A stretch of DNA of 25,052 nucleotides from CBFGTA01 sp965651595. GTDB lineage: Bacteria > Actinomycetota > Actinomycetes > S36-B12 > UBA10799. The stretch is taken from the NCBI GenBank assembly GCA_965651595.1, contig CBFGTA010000020.1, forward strand, positions 1 through 25,052, written 5' to 3'. A program made the position numbers and the translations under genes. Under the pieces are notes generated by a model that worked only from the letters and a program-made list of their open reading frames with translations, was not told the DNA's origin and ran no database searches. Numbering within the stretch: position 1 is the stretch's first letter; every line of letters begins with the position of its first letter. Shown in pieces: positions 7,201 to 14,287 of this stretch.

Positions 7201-7809
7201 GTGGTCCCGGACGAGAACGAGGTACCAGGCGACAGAGTGGTTCCCGCCGTGTCGGCTCGTCACGCCGATGGCCAACCCCTTGAACCTGGCGACCAGCGGC
7301 TCATCTCCCGTATCGAGCGGCAACATCATCTCCGCTACGACGCGGATTCGTGGTTGTCGGTGGCTGTTCTCCGAGAAGCTGGTATGGGAATTATCTTGGT
7401 CGCGCTGATCGCCCTGCAGATTGTGCTCAGCCCGCCGGAGGGTCTCGAAATCGCTCGGACGACTGAGTGGATGAACGGGATCATCGTGTTGATCGTGGTC
7501 GTGTTCACGGCGAACTTCTATTACGAACATCGCCTCACGGCCAACCTCGTGAAGCTCCTGCGCCAATGTCGCGAACGGGGAGTTCACGTCAGTTTCAGTG
7601 CGGCCAGGCCCCGCCGCAATCTGCCCCTGAGCGTCGGACTGTACGCGGGCTACATCGCCGCCATCATCTTGCTGCTCTTTGCAGCCGAACTCGGCTTGAC
7701 GCGGTGGGAACTGTTGTTCCTTGTCATCTTCGCTGCCGCCATGGTGCTGATCCGTTTCATCCTGATCCGCACCGGAACAATCGCTGGCCCCCGACCAGCC
7801 CACATCTGA
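7201..7809 (+). CDS. Four-helix membrane protein of unknown function
   Basis: I do not recognise a family. The 202-residue protein has a hydrophilic N-terminus of about 58 residues, then four hydrophobic helices (about 60-77, 91-108, 143-163 and 169-189). A basic cytoplasmic-looking loop (about 110-141, with the stretch RQCRERG) separates the two helix pairs, which suggests both ends face the cytoplasm. A TTG at 7183 is in frame, but the GTG at 7201 is preferred because GGGAGG (7188-7193) sits seven bases before it. It starts 14 bases after crp and ends 6 bases before the gluQ-like gene, so it is probably an operon partner of both. No catalytic motif is visible, and a transport or signalling role would be a guess. 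Confidence 0.7.
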   Translation: MVPDENEVPGDRVVPAVSARHADGQPLEPGDQRLISRIERQHHLRYDADSWLSVAVLREAGMGIILVALIALQIVLSPPEGLEIARTTEWMNGIIVLIVVVFTANFYYEHRLTANLVKLLRQCRERGVHVSFSAARPRRNLPLSVGLYAGYIAAIILLLFAAELGLTRWELLFLVIFAAAMVLIRFILIRTGTIAGPRPAHI

Positions 7810-7815
7810 CTCGCC

Positions 7816-8742
7816 ATGGGCGACAACTGGCCATCTCGACCGAGAGTCAAACCAGACTCCACGACCCGGCCTGAGGTCGGCCGAATCGCACCCACACCGA
7901 GCGGGTTTCTCCACCTTGGGAACGCGCTGAGCTTCCTCGCCACCGACCGAATCGTCCGCGCTCGCGGTGGCTGCCTAGTCCTTCGTATCGACGACATCGA
8001 CCCGACACGGCAGCGACCCGAATACGTTGACGACATCTTCGCAACTATCGATTGGCTCGGTATCGACTATGACTATGGGCCAAGCGGACCCGAGGACTTC
8101 CGGCGCAGTTACGCCTGGATTCATCGACTCGATCAGTTTCGTGCCGGTCGGCAGGCTCTCGCGGACAACCCCACGGCCGGACTATATGTGTGTCGTTGTT
8201 CTCGACGGGAGATCGCTGCCGCTGGCTCGGCCTGCCCCCGGGGCTGCCACCGGCAGTCCGCGGGCGCCTACGTACCGCAGGAATCCGCGCTTCGGTTGCG
8301 AATTCCACCGGACCGCGAGATGGCTGTTGGCGACGACCACGTGAACCTCTATGGCGCAGTCGGCGACATGGTGGTGTGGCGACGTGACGACTGGCCTGCC
8401 TACCAGTTGGCATCCGTGGTTGATGACTGTGCGCTCGGGACTACGATCATCGTTCGGGGCCAAGACTTGCTCGGGTCGAGTGCAGCGCAGCTGTATCTGG
8501 CGTCCCTCCTGCCTGGCACAGCCGCTGCCGAATTCCGAGCGGCTCGCTTCATTCACCACTCGTTGATGACCGACTCAAGCGGAACCAAGCTGTCCAAGTC
8601 AACACTCGGCCAGACTCCCCGAAATCCCTTGCCAACGATCACCACTCGACGGGCGGTGCGCGAACAGTTCACACAGTGGTGGGATAACTGGTGGAACGAC
8701 GATCCTTCGCTTCGCGAATATTGTGGGCAACCATCGCAATGA
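7816..8742 (+). CDS. gluQ: Glutamyl-Q tRNA(Asp) synthetase-like enzyme
   Basis: A 308-residue protein equal to the catalytic half of glutamyl-tRNA synthetase without the anticodon-binding domain, as in E. coli GluQ (YadB). It has the HIGH-type motif in PSGFLHLGNA (HLGN, 33-36), a Zn-site pattern C126-x-C128 ... C140-x3-C144, VRGQDLL (213-219), and the KMSKS-type loop KLSKS (258-262). GluQ enzymes attach glutamate to the queuosine base at position 34 of tRNA(Asp), without acting as a true tRNA-charging enzyme. It starts six bases after the preceding membrane-protein gene. The last 74 bases overlap the 3' end of the opposite-strand transporter gene. The family call is firm; whether this organism makes queuosine, needed for the usual reaction, cannot be seen here. 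Confidence 0.88.
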   Translation: MGDNWPSRPRVKPDSTTRPEVGRIAPTPSGFLHLGNALSFLATDRIVRARGGCLVLRIDDIDPTRQRPEYVDDIFATIDWLGIDYDYGPSGPEDFRRSYAWIHRLDQFRAGRQALADNPTAGLYVCRCSRREIAAAGSACPRGCHRQSAGAYVPQESALRLRIPPDREMAVGDDHVNLYGAVGDMVVWRRDDWPAYQLASVVDDCALGTTIIVRGQDLLGSSAAQLYLASLLPGTAAAEFRAARFIHHSLMTDSSGTKLSKSTLGQTPRNPLPTITTRRAVREQFTQWWDNWWNDDPSLREYCGQPSQ

Positions 8743-9748
8743 AGCACACCAGCCACACAACAGCTGCGACCGCAACCCAGACCCGACCGATGATGTCAGC
8801 AACCGGCAGCCGGTCCACAGTCGACAGCGATGCACTGGCCACGGCATACATCCCCATCGGAAACACCATTCCCCACACGGTTGCCGCGTAAAAAAATCGG
8901 CCGCGGTTCTGCGCTAGTCTCCACACGCCGGCCAACAGTAGGAGCGGGATTAGCCAGGAACCCCACGCCCACAAGATGAACTCGGCCCCTCGCATCACCG
9001 TCACGATCCCCCCATCCAGAACGCCTTCCGCTGCACCGATGATCTTGGATGCGGCCAGGACAGAGATAGCGGTCGCACCCATCGCGATCCAGTACGGCTC
9101 GGTGAGATTCTGCGGTGTGAAGCTACGGCTGGTCAGGCGCCAAAAGACACTGACGAGTTCGATGCCGTAAAGGCCCACGCCCACCGACCACGCCACGGCC
9201 GCCAGAATCACGACAGCAGAACTAGCCGCGCCAACATGGTCGGCCACGATGATTGACAAGATGGCCACCGACTGGGCGGCCACTGTCCACAGGAACCAGG
9301 TGCCATTGGCCTGGCCTATCTGAGGGTTCACGCTCGGCCGCAACAAACTAGCGACCGGAATGGCATAACCGAGGACAGCAAAAGCGATCAGTCCCAGCAA
9401 CCACAGGCCCACCGCCAGCGACCACCAGCCGAACAAAGACCCGGCAACCACTCCCGCCACGTTGGTCCCAGCGACTAGCGTGAAGAAGCCGAACGAAGTG
9501 TCAGCTCGCCGCAAATCTGCCGCTACCTCCGACCGAAACGCGACAACTCGAATCGCATAGAGCACGAGCAGAACGGCATATCCCACCAAACACACCAGGC
9601 CAACAGCGCCGGACAGTGCAGCCACTCCTACGCCCGACAGGCCCACTGCAACGATGCCTGAGGCCATGACGAACGCCATGTATCCCGGGTTCAGCGTGGA
9701 AATCGCGTGGACCGCCCACGATCGATCGCGAGATTGTCCCCGGTGCAC
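8669..9748 (-). CDS. TehA/SLAC1-type (TDT family) membrane transporter or anion channel
   Basis: A 359-residue polytopic protein with about ten hydrophobic helices and short loops. It starts with the family-typical LNPGYMAFVMASGI and contains GTWFLWTVAAQSVA in the middle, both features of the tellurite-resistance/dicarboxylate transporter family (PF03595-type: TehA, plant SLAC1, fungal malate and sulfite exporters). Members move anions such as malate, sulfite, nitrate or chloride, and the substrate cannot be told here. The GTG start at 9748 has a strong AAGGAGGC site (9756-9763, minus strand) eight bases upstream. It converges on the gluQ-like gene and overlaps it by 74 bases. There is no partner gene on its strand. 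Confidence 0.82.
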   Translation of the reverse strand: MHRGQSRDRSWAVHAISTLNPGYMAFVMASGIVAVGLSGVGVAALSGAVGLVCLVGYAVLLVLYAIRVVAFRSEVAADLRRADTSFGFFTLVAGTNVAGVVAGSLFGWWSLAVGLWLLGLIAFAVLGYAIPVASLLRPSVNPQIGQANGTWFLWTVAAQSVAILSIIVADHVGAASSAVVILAAVAWSVGVGLYGIELVSVFWRLTSRSFTPQNLTEPYWIAMGATAISVLAASKIIGAAEGVLDGGIVTVMRGAEFILWAWGSWLIPLLLLAGVWRLAQNRGRFFYAATVWGMVFPMGMYAVASASLSTVDRLPVADIIGRVWVAVAAVVWLVCFIAMVAHNIREAKDRRSTSYPTTV

Positions 9749-10012
9749 CAGTGTTGCCTCCTTGGCCTTCTCGCCGCCTGTGTCTGATCATACGAGTCCA
9801 CTGGCCAGATTGCTTCGCAGTCGATCGGAGCCTCCGGCCCGATAGAGTCCAACGCGTCGCATGGGCTGGCGGACCAGACATCGTGAAGCCATCCCATGAG
9901 AAGTTCCCCACCGAGAGCGGTCAGCTAGAAGCGCTAGCACCCTGGGCAACCTGTCAGACTCCACTGCAACACAGCCGAACGAACGACGAGCGGAGCGAAG
10001 GAAGGGGAGGCG

Positions 10013-10933
10013 ATGTACATCCTCAACATCGGGTCGCTCAGCATTGGACGACTCTTCTACGTTCCCCACCTGCCTGCCCCGGGCGAGGTCATTGATGCCA
10101 TTCGAGAAGAGCAAGTCCCTGCGGGCAAGGGGGGCCACCAGTCGGCCGCCATCGCGCGGGCCGGTGGGCCGGTCAGACACGTCGGGTCGGTCGGAATCGA
10201 TGGCTTGTGGATCCGGGACTACCTGCACGGCCTCGGCGTGGACACCGGCGGCATCTCGACGGGATCGGTCGCAACCGGGCAAGCCATCACGGCCATCGAC
10301 CCGGCTGGCGAACACAGCACCATCGTCGTGCCGGGCGGCAACCACCTCCTCACCCCAGATGTCATCGATGCCGAACTCGAGGCTGCTCCAGCCGACACGA
10401 TGGTGCTCCTGCAGAACGAAGTGGCCAATGTGGGTTATGTATTGAAGGCGGCAGCACGCCGCAGTTTGCGGGTCTGTTTCAATCCGTCACCCATGTCCGC
10501 CGACATCGCCAACTACCCGCTGTCGGACGTGACCACTTTGGTCCTCAACGACCACGAAGCTCGGATGTTGATCGGCTCGGAAGCCGCCCCGGATCGTCTC
10601 CTTGAGACTCTCATCCGCAGTTATCCTTCCACTGTGATCATCCTGACACTCGGCCCACTAGGAGCAGTCTGTTTCGACGGCGTACGCCACTACCGGATAC
10701 CTGCCGTACCCACATCTGTCGTGGACACAACCGCGGCCGGAGACACTTTTGTCGGCTACTACCTCGCCCGGCGGGCTGCCGGGGATTCGATCGTTGAGTC
10801 CCTCCAACTCGCCAGCACTGCTGCGTCTCTGACAATCTCGCGGCCTGGAGCGACTCGCTCCCTCCCGTCCCTAGCCGAAGTGCTCGCCAGCCACGACCCT
10901 GACAACTTCCACGATGCAACCCCCGACCCGTAG
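10013..10933 (+). CDS. Ribokinase-like PfkB-family sugar kinase
   Basis: A 306-residue cytoplasmic kinase. The first PfkB signature is AGKGGHQSAAIARAG (37-51), where ribokinases usually have GGKGANQ. The second is VDTTAAGDTFVGYY (237-250), with D244 as catalytic base and the AAGD anion hole typical of ribokinase. SRPGATRSLPSL near the C-terminus (276-287) matches the ribokinase end segment. These features favour a ribokinase-type enzyme phosphorylating a pentose or nucleoside-like sugar, but the change of Asn to His in the substrate loop leaves the sugar open. A purine-rich GGGGAGG just before the ATG serves as ribosome-binding site. The DUF2156-like gene follows after 45 bases, and no sugar transporter or regulator is adjacent. 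Confidence 0.85.
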   Translation: MYILNIGSLSIGRLFYVPHLPAPGEVIDAIREEQVPAGKGGHQSAAIARAGGPVRHVGSVGIDGLWIRDYLHGLGVDTGGISTGSVATGQAITAIDPAGEHSTIVVPGGNHLLTPDVIDAELEAAPADTMVLLQNEVANVGYVLKAAARRSLRVCFNPSPMSADIANYPLSDVTTLVLNDHEARMLIGSEAAPDRLLETLIRSYPSTVIILTLGPLGAVCFDGVRHYRIPAVPTSVVDTTAAGDTFVGYYLARRAAGDSIVESLQLASTAASLTISRPGATRSLPSLAEVLASHDPDNFHDATPDP

Positions 10934-10978
10934 CCCCCAGCGAGGCCCCAACCGTCGCGGGACAGCCCCGTTCACACC

Positions 10979-11986
10979 ATGAAAGTGATTCCGCCACCCA
11001 ACAGCAGCGACGCCACTCGCACCATCCTGCTTGACTGCCTCTTGAAGTGGGGGCGTTCGGCTGGGCAGCTGCAGGCCCTGACTGATGATCCGTGGACCAT
11101 CGTCTGGCACTCCGGCGGAGGGTTCACCGCAGCCCTCGTTGGGGCCAGAACGGTGGTGGTCTGGCGGGGCCCCGTCTGCCCCCCGGAGTCGCTGTCAGCA
11201 GCGCTTCGCGAACTGTTCACCTGGGCACGGGAAACACGAAGGCAACTCGTGGTGCTCGGTGCTCCAGTGGATGTCACGGCCGTCGGTCGACACATTGGGA
11301 TGCGCTCGCTTTGGATCGGTACCGAGTGTTGGACTGACTTGGCAACGTGGAGTGAGGTCGGGCCCCGTCGCCGCAAGCTGCGGTGGGCCCGCAACCACGC
11401 CCGCCCCACCCACAGGTGGGCAGAAGTCTTCCCACTAGCAGACGCCGAGATCCGTCACGAGTTGACGGCCATTCAGGACGCCTGGATGCAGGACAGGCCT
11501 GCTCGTCAGACACACTCCTTCCTTCGTACTGATTGGGCGGAGAACATCACCCACCGCCGCTATTTTGCATGCCAGGAAGACGAGACTGGCCATCTTGTCG
11601 CCTCCGTCGTTGCCACTCGTATCAACCACAGCGATTGGTATCTCCAGGACTGCGTCCGAAGACCAGGCAGCCCGCGCGGTTCCTTGGAGGGTGCGATTGT
11701 CTGCGCCCTCGATCATCTTCGTGATGACGGATATCGGCGGGCATCGAACGGCATCCTTCCAATGTGGGAGCCTCCGTCGCAGGTCGACACTAAGGATGAG
11801 CGGATCCAGCTGGGACCCATCGGCCGACTCCTCGTTGCCTATTTTGACCGTACTTACAGGTTTTCTGGCCTCAATCAGTTCCGTACAAAGCTGGACGCCG
11901 ACCAGTTTGAGCCCGTTGCGGCTCTCTACGGGCCCTATCGTTTCAGTCCCCTGTCCGGGATAGAGCTAGGGCGAACCCTCCGCTAG
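10979..11986 (+). CDS. DUF2156 / MprF C-terminal-domain-like acyltransferase homologue
   Basis: A 335-residue soluble protein that resembles the C-terminal catalytic domain of phosphatidylglycerol lysyltransferase (MprF/LPG synthase, a double GNAT fold). The clearest segments are RRKLRWARNHA (131-141) and the end block YRFSGLNQFRTKLD (293-306), followed by a proline and an aromatic-rich tail. MprF uses aminoacyl-tRNA to add an amino acid to membrane lipid, but this protein has no membrane helices, so it is a free-standing version. Its donor and acceptor are unknown; some family members act on other aminoacyl-tRNA or acyl-CoA substrates. The ATG at 10979 lies 45 bases after the kinase gene with no clear ribosome-binding site. 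Family membership is likely, function open. Confidence 0.68.
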   Translation: MKVIPPPNSSDATRTILLDCLLKWGRSAGQLQALTDDPWTIVWHSGGGFTAALVGARTVVVWRGPVCPPESLSAALRELFTWARETRRQLVVLGAPVDVTAVGRHIGMRSLWIGTECWTDLATWSEVGPRRRKLRWARNHARPTHRWAEVFPLADAEIRHELTAIQDAWMQDRPARQTHSFLRTDWAENITHRRYFACQEDETGHLVASVVATRINHSDWYLQDCVRRPGSPRGSLEGAIVCALDHLRDDGYRRASNGILPMWEPPSQVDTKDERIQLGPIGRLLVAYFDRTYRFSGLNQFRTKLDADQFEPVAALYGPYRFSPLSGIELGRTLR

Positions 11987-12024
11987 CGATCTGGTCGCGA
12001 GCAGACGGAGGACACAGCAGGCAG

Positions 12025-12150
12025 TTGCCCACAGGTTTATCCACATCCTGTGTATTTCCTGTATTTTGTCCGATAAACCTCACAGTTGGTACCCTGCAGC
12101 ACCTGCTTTTGTCAGACGGTGTCCTGTTTGTTTTTGTACGGTGTCCACTT
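12025..12150 (+). promoter_or_regulatory. DnaA-box-like cluster with one perfect box
   Basis: TTATCCACA at 12037-12045 is the perfect bacterial DnaA box. TTGCCCACA at 12025-12033 is one mismatch from the actinobacterial form TTGTCCACA and lies 12 bases upstream in the same orientation. Weaker relatives are TTGTCCGAT (12066-12074) and GTGTCCACT (12141-12149). No dnaA, dnaN or parAB gene is in the window, so an origin is not supported; a titration site or DnaA-responsive promoter is possible. Confidence 0.45.
12033..12080. repeat. 9-bp inverted repeat around an AT-rich spacer
   Basis: AGGTTTATC (12033-12041) is the exact reverse complement of GATAAACCT (12072-12080), with 30 bases between. The left arm overlaps the perfect DnaA box. 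The spacer holds a smaller inverted repeat, CACA-TCC-TGTG. It could be a protein-binding pair or a stem with a long loop. Confidence 0.5.
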
Positions 12151-12193
12151 TTGCGCACCAATTAACTCCTTGCCGCAGAACATCTTTGGGCCC

Positions 12194-12224
12194 GCCGATC
12201 GGCCACGACTGTGTCGTGATCGGC
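12194..12224 (+). repeat. Bulged hairpin upstream of the SLC13-type transporter
   Basis: GCCGAT (12194-12199) pairs with ATCGGC (12219-12224) and CACGA (12204-12208) with TCGTG (12214-12218), giving 11 paired bases with a 4-base CGGC bulge and a CTGTG loop. No T-run follows on either strand, so it is not a standard terminator. It could be an RNA element or operator. Confidence 0.35.
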
Positions 12225-12376
12225 GACCTTCGTAAACTCTGGGGCACTCCAGCGTTGACTGGCGGGAGAACCAACTGTCTGCCTCTCCTTGAGCGGGTAG
12301 TGCGATCCTCTACTGTCCGCCTAGGCGCGGGCATCCCCCTGCGACACCACCGCCCAATGCTGGCCGGTTCGGTTCT

Positions 12377-12390
12377 GCGAACGAGTTCGC
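12377..12390. promoter_or_regulatory. Inverted repeat GCGAAC-GA-GTTCGC before the transporter
   Basis: A perfect 6-bp inverted repeat with a 2-base centre, 17 bases upstream of the transporter ATG and beside a weak -10 (CAAGCT, 12395-12400, six bases before the ATG). The position suits a repressor operator. The half-sites resemble a LexA box, but the spacer is too short. Confidence 0.3.
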
Positions 12391-12406
12391 GTGCCAAGCT
12401 AGGGGC

Positions 12407-14188
12407 ATGGCGTGGCAGGCGTGGCTCACCTTGGGCGTGGTTGTCGTTGTGCTGGGATTCCTGATCCGCGGCAGAACGTCTCCCGCTCTCGTGGTGCTCG
12501 GTGCAACAATCTTCCTACTGGCCGTAGGTGTGATCGACACCTCCCAGGCCCTCGCTGGGTTCAGTAATCCAGCCCCGTTCACAGTGGCAGCGCTATACGT
12601 GGTCGCAGCAGCAGTTCAGAAGACAGGCGCGTTGGCGCCGATCTTGCACGGAACGATGGGGAAGCGCAAAGGGATCCGACGCCCACTTGGTCGTCTGGCG
12701 TTGCCGGTAGCTGGCGCGAGCGCGTTCCTGAACAACACGCCGATCATGGCGATGCTGATTCCGCAAGTTCAATCGTGGTCGAGCAAGTACAAGATTTCAG
12801 TATCGAAGTTCCTCATGCCGCTCAGCTTTGCCACAATCCTAGGCGGGACTGTCACGGTGATCGGCACATCTACGAACCTGGTCGTGTCGGGCCTGATGAG
12901 CGGCGCGGGGCTCGGCGAGCTCGGTTTCTTTGAGATCGGCAAAGTGGGCCTGCCGATCGCGATCATTGGCATCGTGTTCGCGGTACTCATCACCCCTTAT
13001 GTGCTACCGAGCCGAAAAGGGGTCAAAGAAGAGCTCTACGGAGAGGCCCGGAAGTTTTCTGCCGAGCTGGTCGTAGTCGCGAAGGGGCCGATTGACGGCA
13101 AGACTGTCGACCAGGCTGGCCTCCGTGACTTGCCGGGTGTGTTCTTGACGAGCCTGACTCGCGTGACCGGCCCGGTGATCGCGCCCGTCACGCCTGACAC
13201 CCAACTGCGGGCAGGAGATCGTCTGCGTTTCGCAGGACAGGCCCAGAAAGTCCTCGACATGCAGGAAGTCCGGGGCCTGCAGTCGGCAGAACTCGAACAC
13301 TTCGCAGACCTCGACGATCCAGGGGTCAGCTACTACGAGGCAGTGATCGGCACTCGCTCCCCGCTCGTAGGGCAAACGCTGAGAGGCGCGGGATTCCGCG
13401 GCAACTACCAGGCCGCCGTTGTGGCAATCCACCGCGACGGTGAACTGGTGGATGCCCAACTTGGACGCGTCCAACTGCGAGTCGGTGACACGCTCATTCT
13501 GGTGGCAGACTCCGGTTTCAAGAATCGGTGGGCCAACCGCGAAGACTTCCTGCTGATTTCTCCGATGGATGACATCGCTCCCATCACCTCAACTCCCAAG
13601 GCGTGGCTACCGATAACGGTGATTGCTGTCATCGTCGTGTTGGCGGCCTTCAATCTAGTCCCGATCCTGATCGGGGCACTCGTCGGTTCAGTGGTCCTGG
13701 TCGGCGCCAAGGTGCTGTCGGTCTCTGAGGCGCAGCGATCAATCGACTTCGAAGTGATTGTGATCATTGCGGCGGCATTCGGGATTGCCGCCGCAATGGA
13801 AACGACCGGTCTCGCCCAGCATGCCGCCTCGTCGATCGTGTCCATCACCGAGGCGCTAGGCGAACGTGGCGCCCTGCTCGGAATCGTGCTGGCAACGGTA
13901 GTCCTCACCGAGATGATCACGAACAACGCCGCGGCGTTGTTGATGTTCCCCATCGCCATCACCATTGCTGCCGAGACCGGACTCAACCCAGTGGGCGTGG
14001 CCATAGCAATTGCCATCGCCGCGTCGGCATCGTTCCTGACACCAATCGGCTACCAGACCAACACCATGATCTACGGGCCCGGCGGCTACCGCTTCGGCGA
14101 CTACGTGCGGCTCGGCTTCCCCCTCACCATTCTCGTCATCGGAATGATCGTCTGGCTGGTTCCGATCATGTGGCCGAGCAGCGTCTAG
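12407..14188 (+). CDS. SLC13/DASS-type anion transporter with two RCK_C (TrkA-C) domains
   Basis: A 593-residue membrane protein in two halves of helices (about 1-200 and 398-593) split by a soluble insert of two TrkA-C/RCK_C-like domains (about 210-285 and 305-385). The transporter signature is present twice: AFLNNTP (106-112) with GTSTNLV (153-159), and ITNNAAA (504-510) with the end block FLTPIGYQTNTM (543-554). This architecture is shared by sulfate transporters of the algal SLT/SAC1 type and bacterial homologues. The likely substrate is therefore sulfate or a dicarboxylate, taken up with Na+ or H+. The RCK_C insert may bind a small regulatory ligand. No Shine-Dalgarno site is seen, so the mRNA may be leaderless. 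It is not clearly operonic: a hairpin and a separate promoter follow. Confidence 0.85.
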   Translation: MAWQAWLTLGVVVVVLGFLIRGRTSPALVVLGATIFLLAVGVIDTSQALAGFSNPAPFTVAALYVVAAAVQKTGALAPILHGTMGKRKGIRRPLGRLALPVAGASAFLNNTPIMAMLIPQVQSWSSKYKISVSKFLMPLSFATILGGTVTVIGTSTNLVVSGLMSGAGLGELGFFEIGKVGLPIAIIGIVFAVLITPYVLPSRKGVKEELYGEARKFSAELVVVAKGPIDGKTVDQAGLRDLPGVFLTSLTRVTGPVIAPVTPDTQLRAGDRLRFAGQAQKVLDMQEVRGLQSAELEHFADLDDPGVSYYEAVIGTRSPLVGQTLRGAGFRGNYQAAVVAIHRDGELVDAQLGRVQLRVGDTLILVADSGFKNRWANREDFLLISPMDDIAPITSTPKAWLPITVIAVIVVLAAFNLVPILIGALVGSVVLVGAKVLSVSEAQRSIDFEVIVIIAAAFGIAAAMETTGLAQHAASSIVSITEALGERGALLGIVLATVVLTEMITNNAAALLMFPIAITIAAETGLNPVGVAIAIAIAASASFLTPIGYQTNTMIYGPGGYRFGDYVRLGFPLTILVIGMIVWLVPIMWPSSV

Positions 14189-14200
14189 AGCTCTGGGGTC

Positions 14201-14224
14201 GACCGGGCCGATCCTGACCCGGTC
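14201..14224 (+). terminator. Hairpin after the SLC13-type transporter
   Basis: GACCGGG (14201-14207) and CCCGGTC (14218-14224) form a perfect 7-bp GC-rich stem with a 10-base loop, 13 bases after the stop. There is no T-run, so termination strength is uncertain. Confidence 0.35.
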
Positions 14225-14275
14225 ACGCACAGTCGCGCACGATCGCGAGACCAGCAACCCGCCGGGCACACACCA

Positions 14276-14281
14276 TAAAGT
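14276..14281 (+). promoter_or_regulatory. -10 element TAAAGT of a predicted leaderless promoter
   Basis: TAAAGT is followed by six bases and the ATG at 14288. No -35 is obvious. The purine-rich AAAGG between hexamer and start is too close to the ATG to act as a Shine-Dalgarno site. Confidence 0.5.
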
Positions 14282-14287
14282 AAAGGC

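Larger units (their letters stand above)
11987..12406 (+). other. 420-base intergenic region with DnaA-box-like sites and inverted repeats
   Basis: No credible gene is visible; short open frames here have no start context or recognisable product. The left half (about 12025-12150) is AT-richer than its surroundings and carries the DnaA-box-like cluster and a 9-bp inverted repeat. The right half holds a bulged hairpin (12194-12224) and a short inverted repeat just before the transporter gene. It follows the DUF2156-like gene and must contain the transporter promoter. Confidence 0.6.

Noticed and set aside
7027..7914. Long open frame on the minus strand (295 codons)
   Set aside because: It is antisense to crp, the membrane protein and gluQ, which have clear motifs; the product is low-complexity and polar.
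12025..12150. Chromosomal or plasmid replication origin
   Set aside because: Only one perfect DnaA box, no dnaA, dnaN, rep or par gene in the window, and chromosomal-type neighbours.
12377..12390. LexA (SOS) box upstream of the transporter
   Set aside because: The half-sites CGAAC and GTTCG are separated by 2 bases, whereas the actinobacterial LexA box needs 4.
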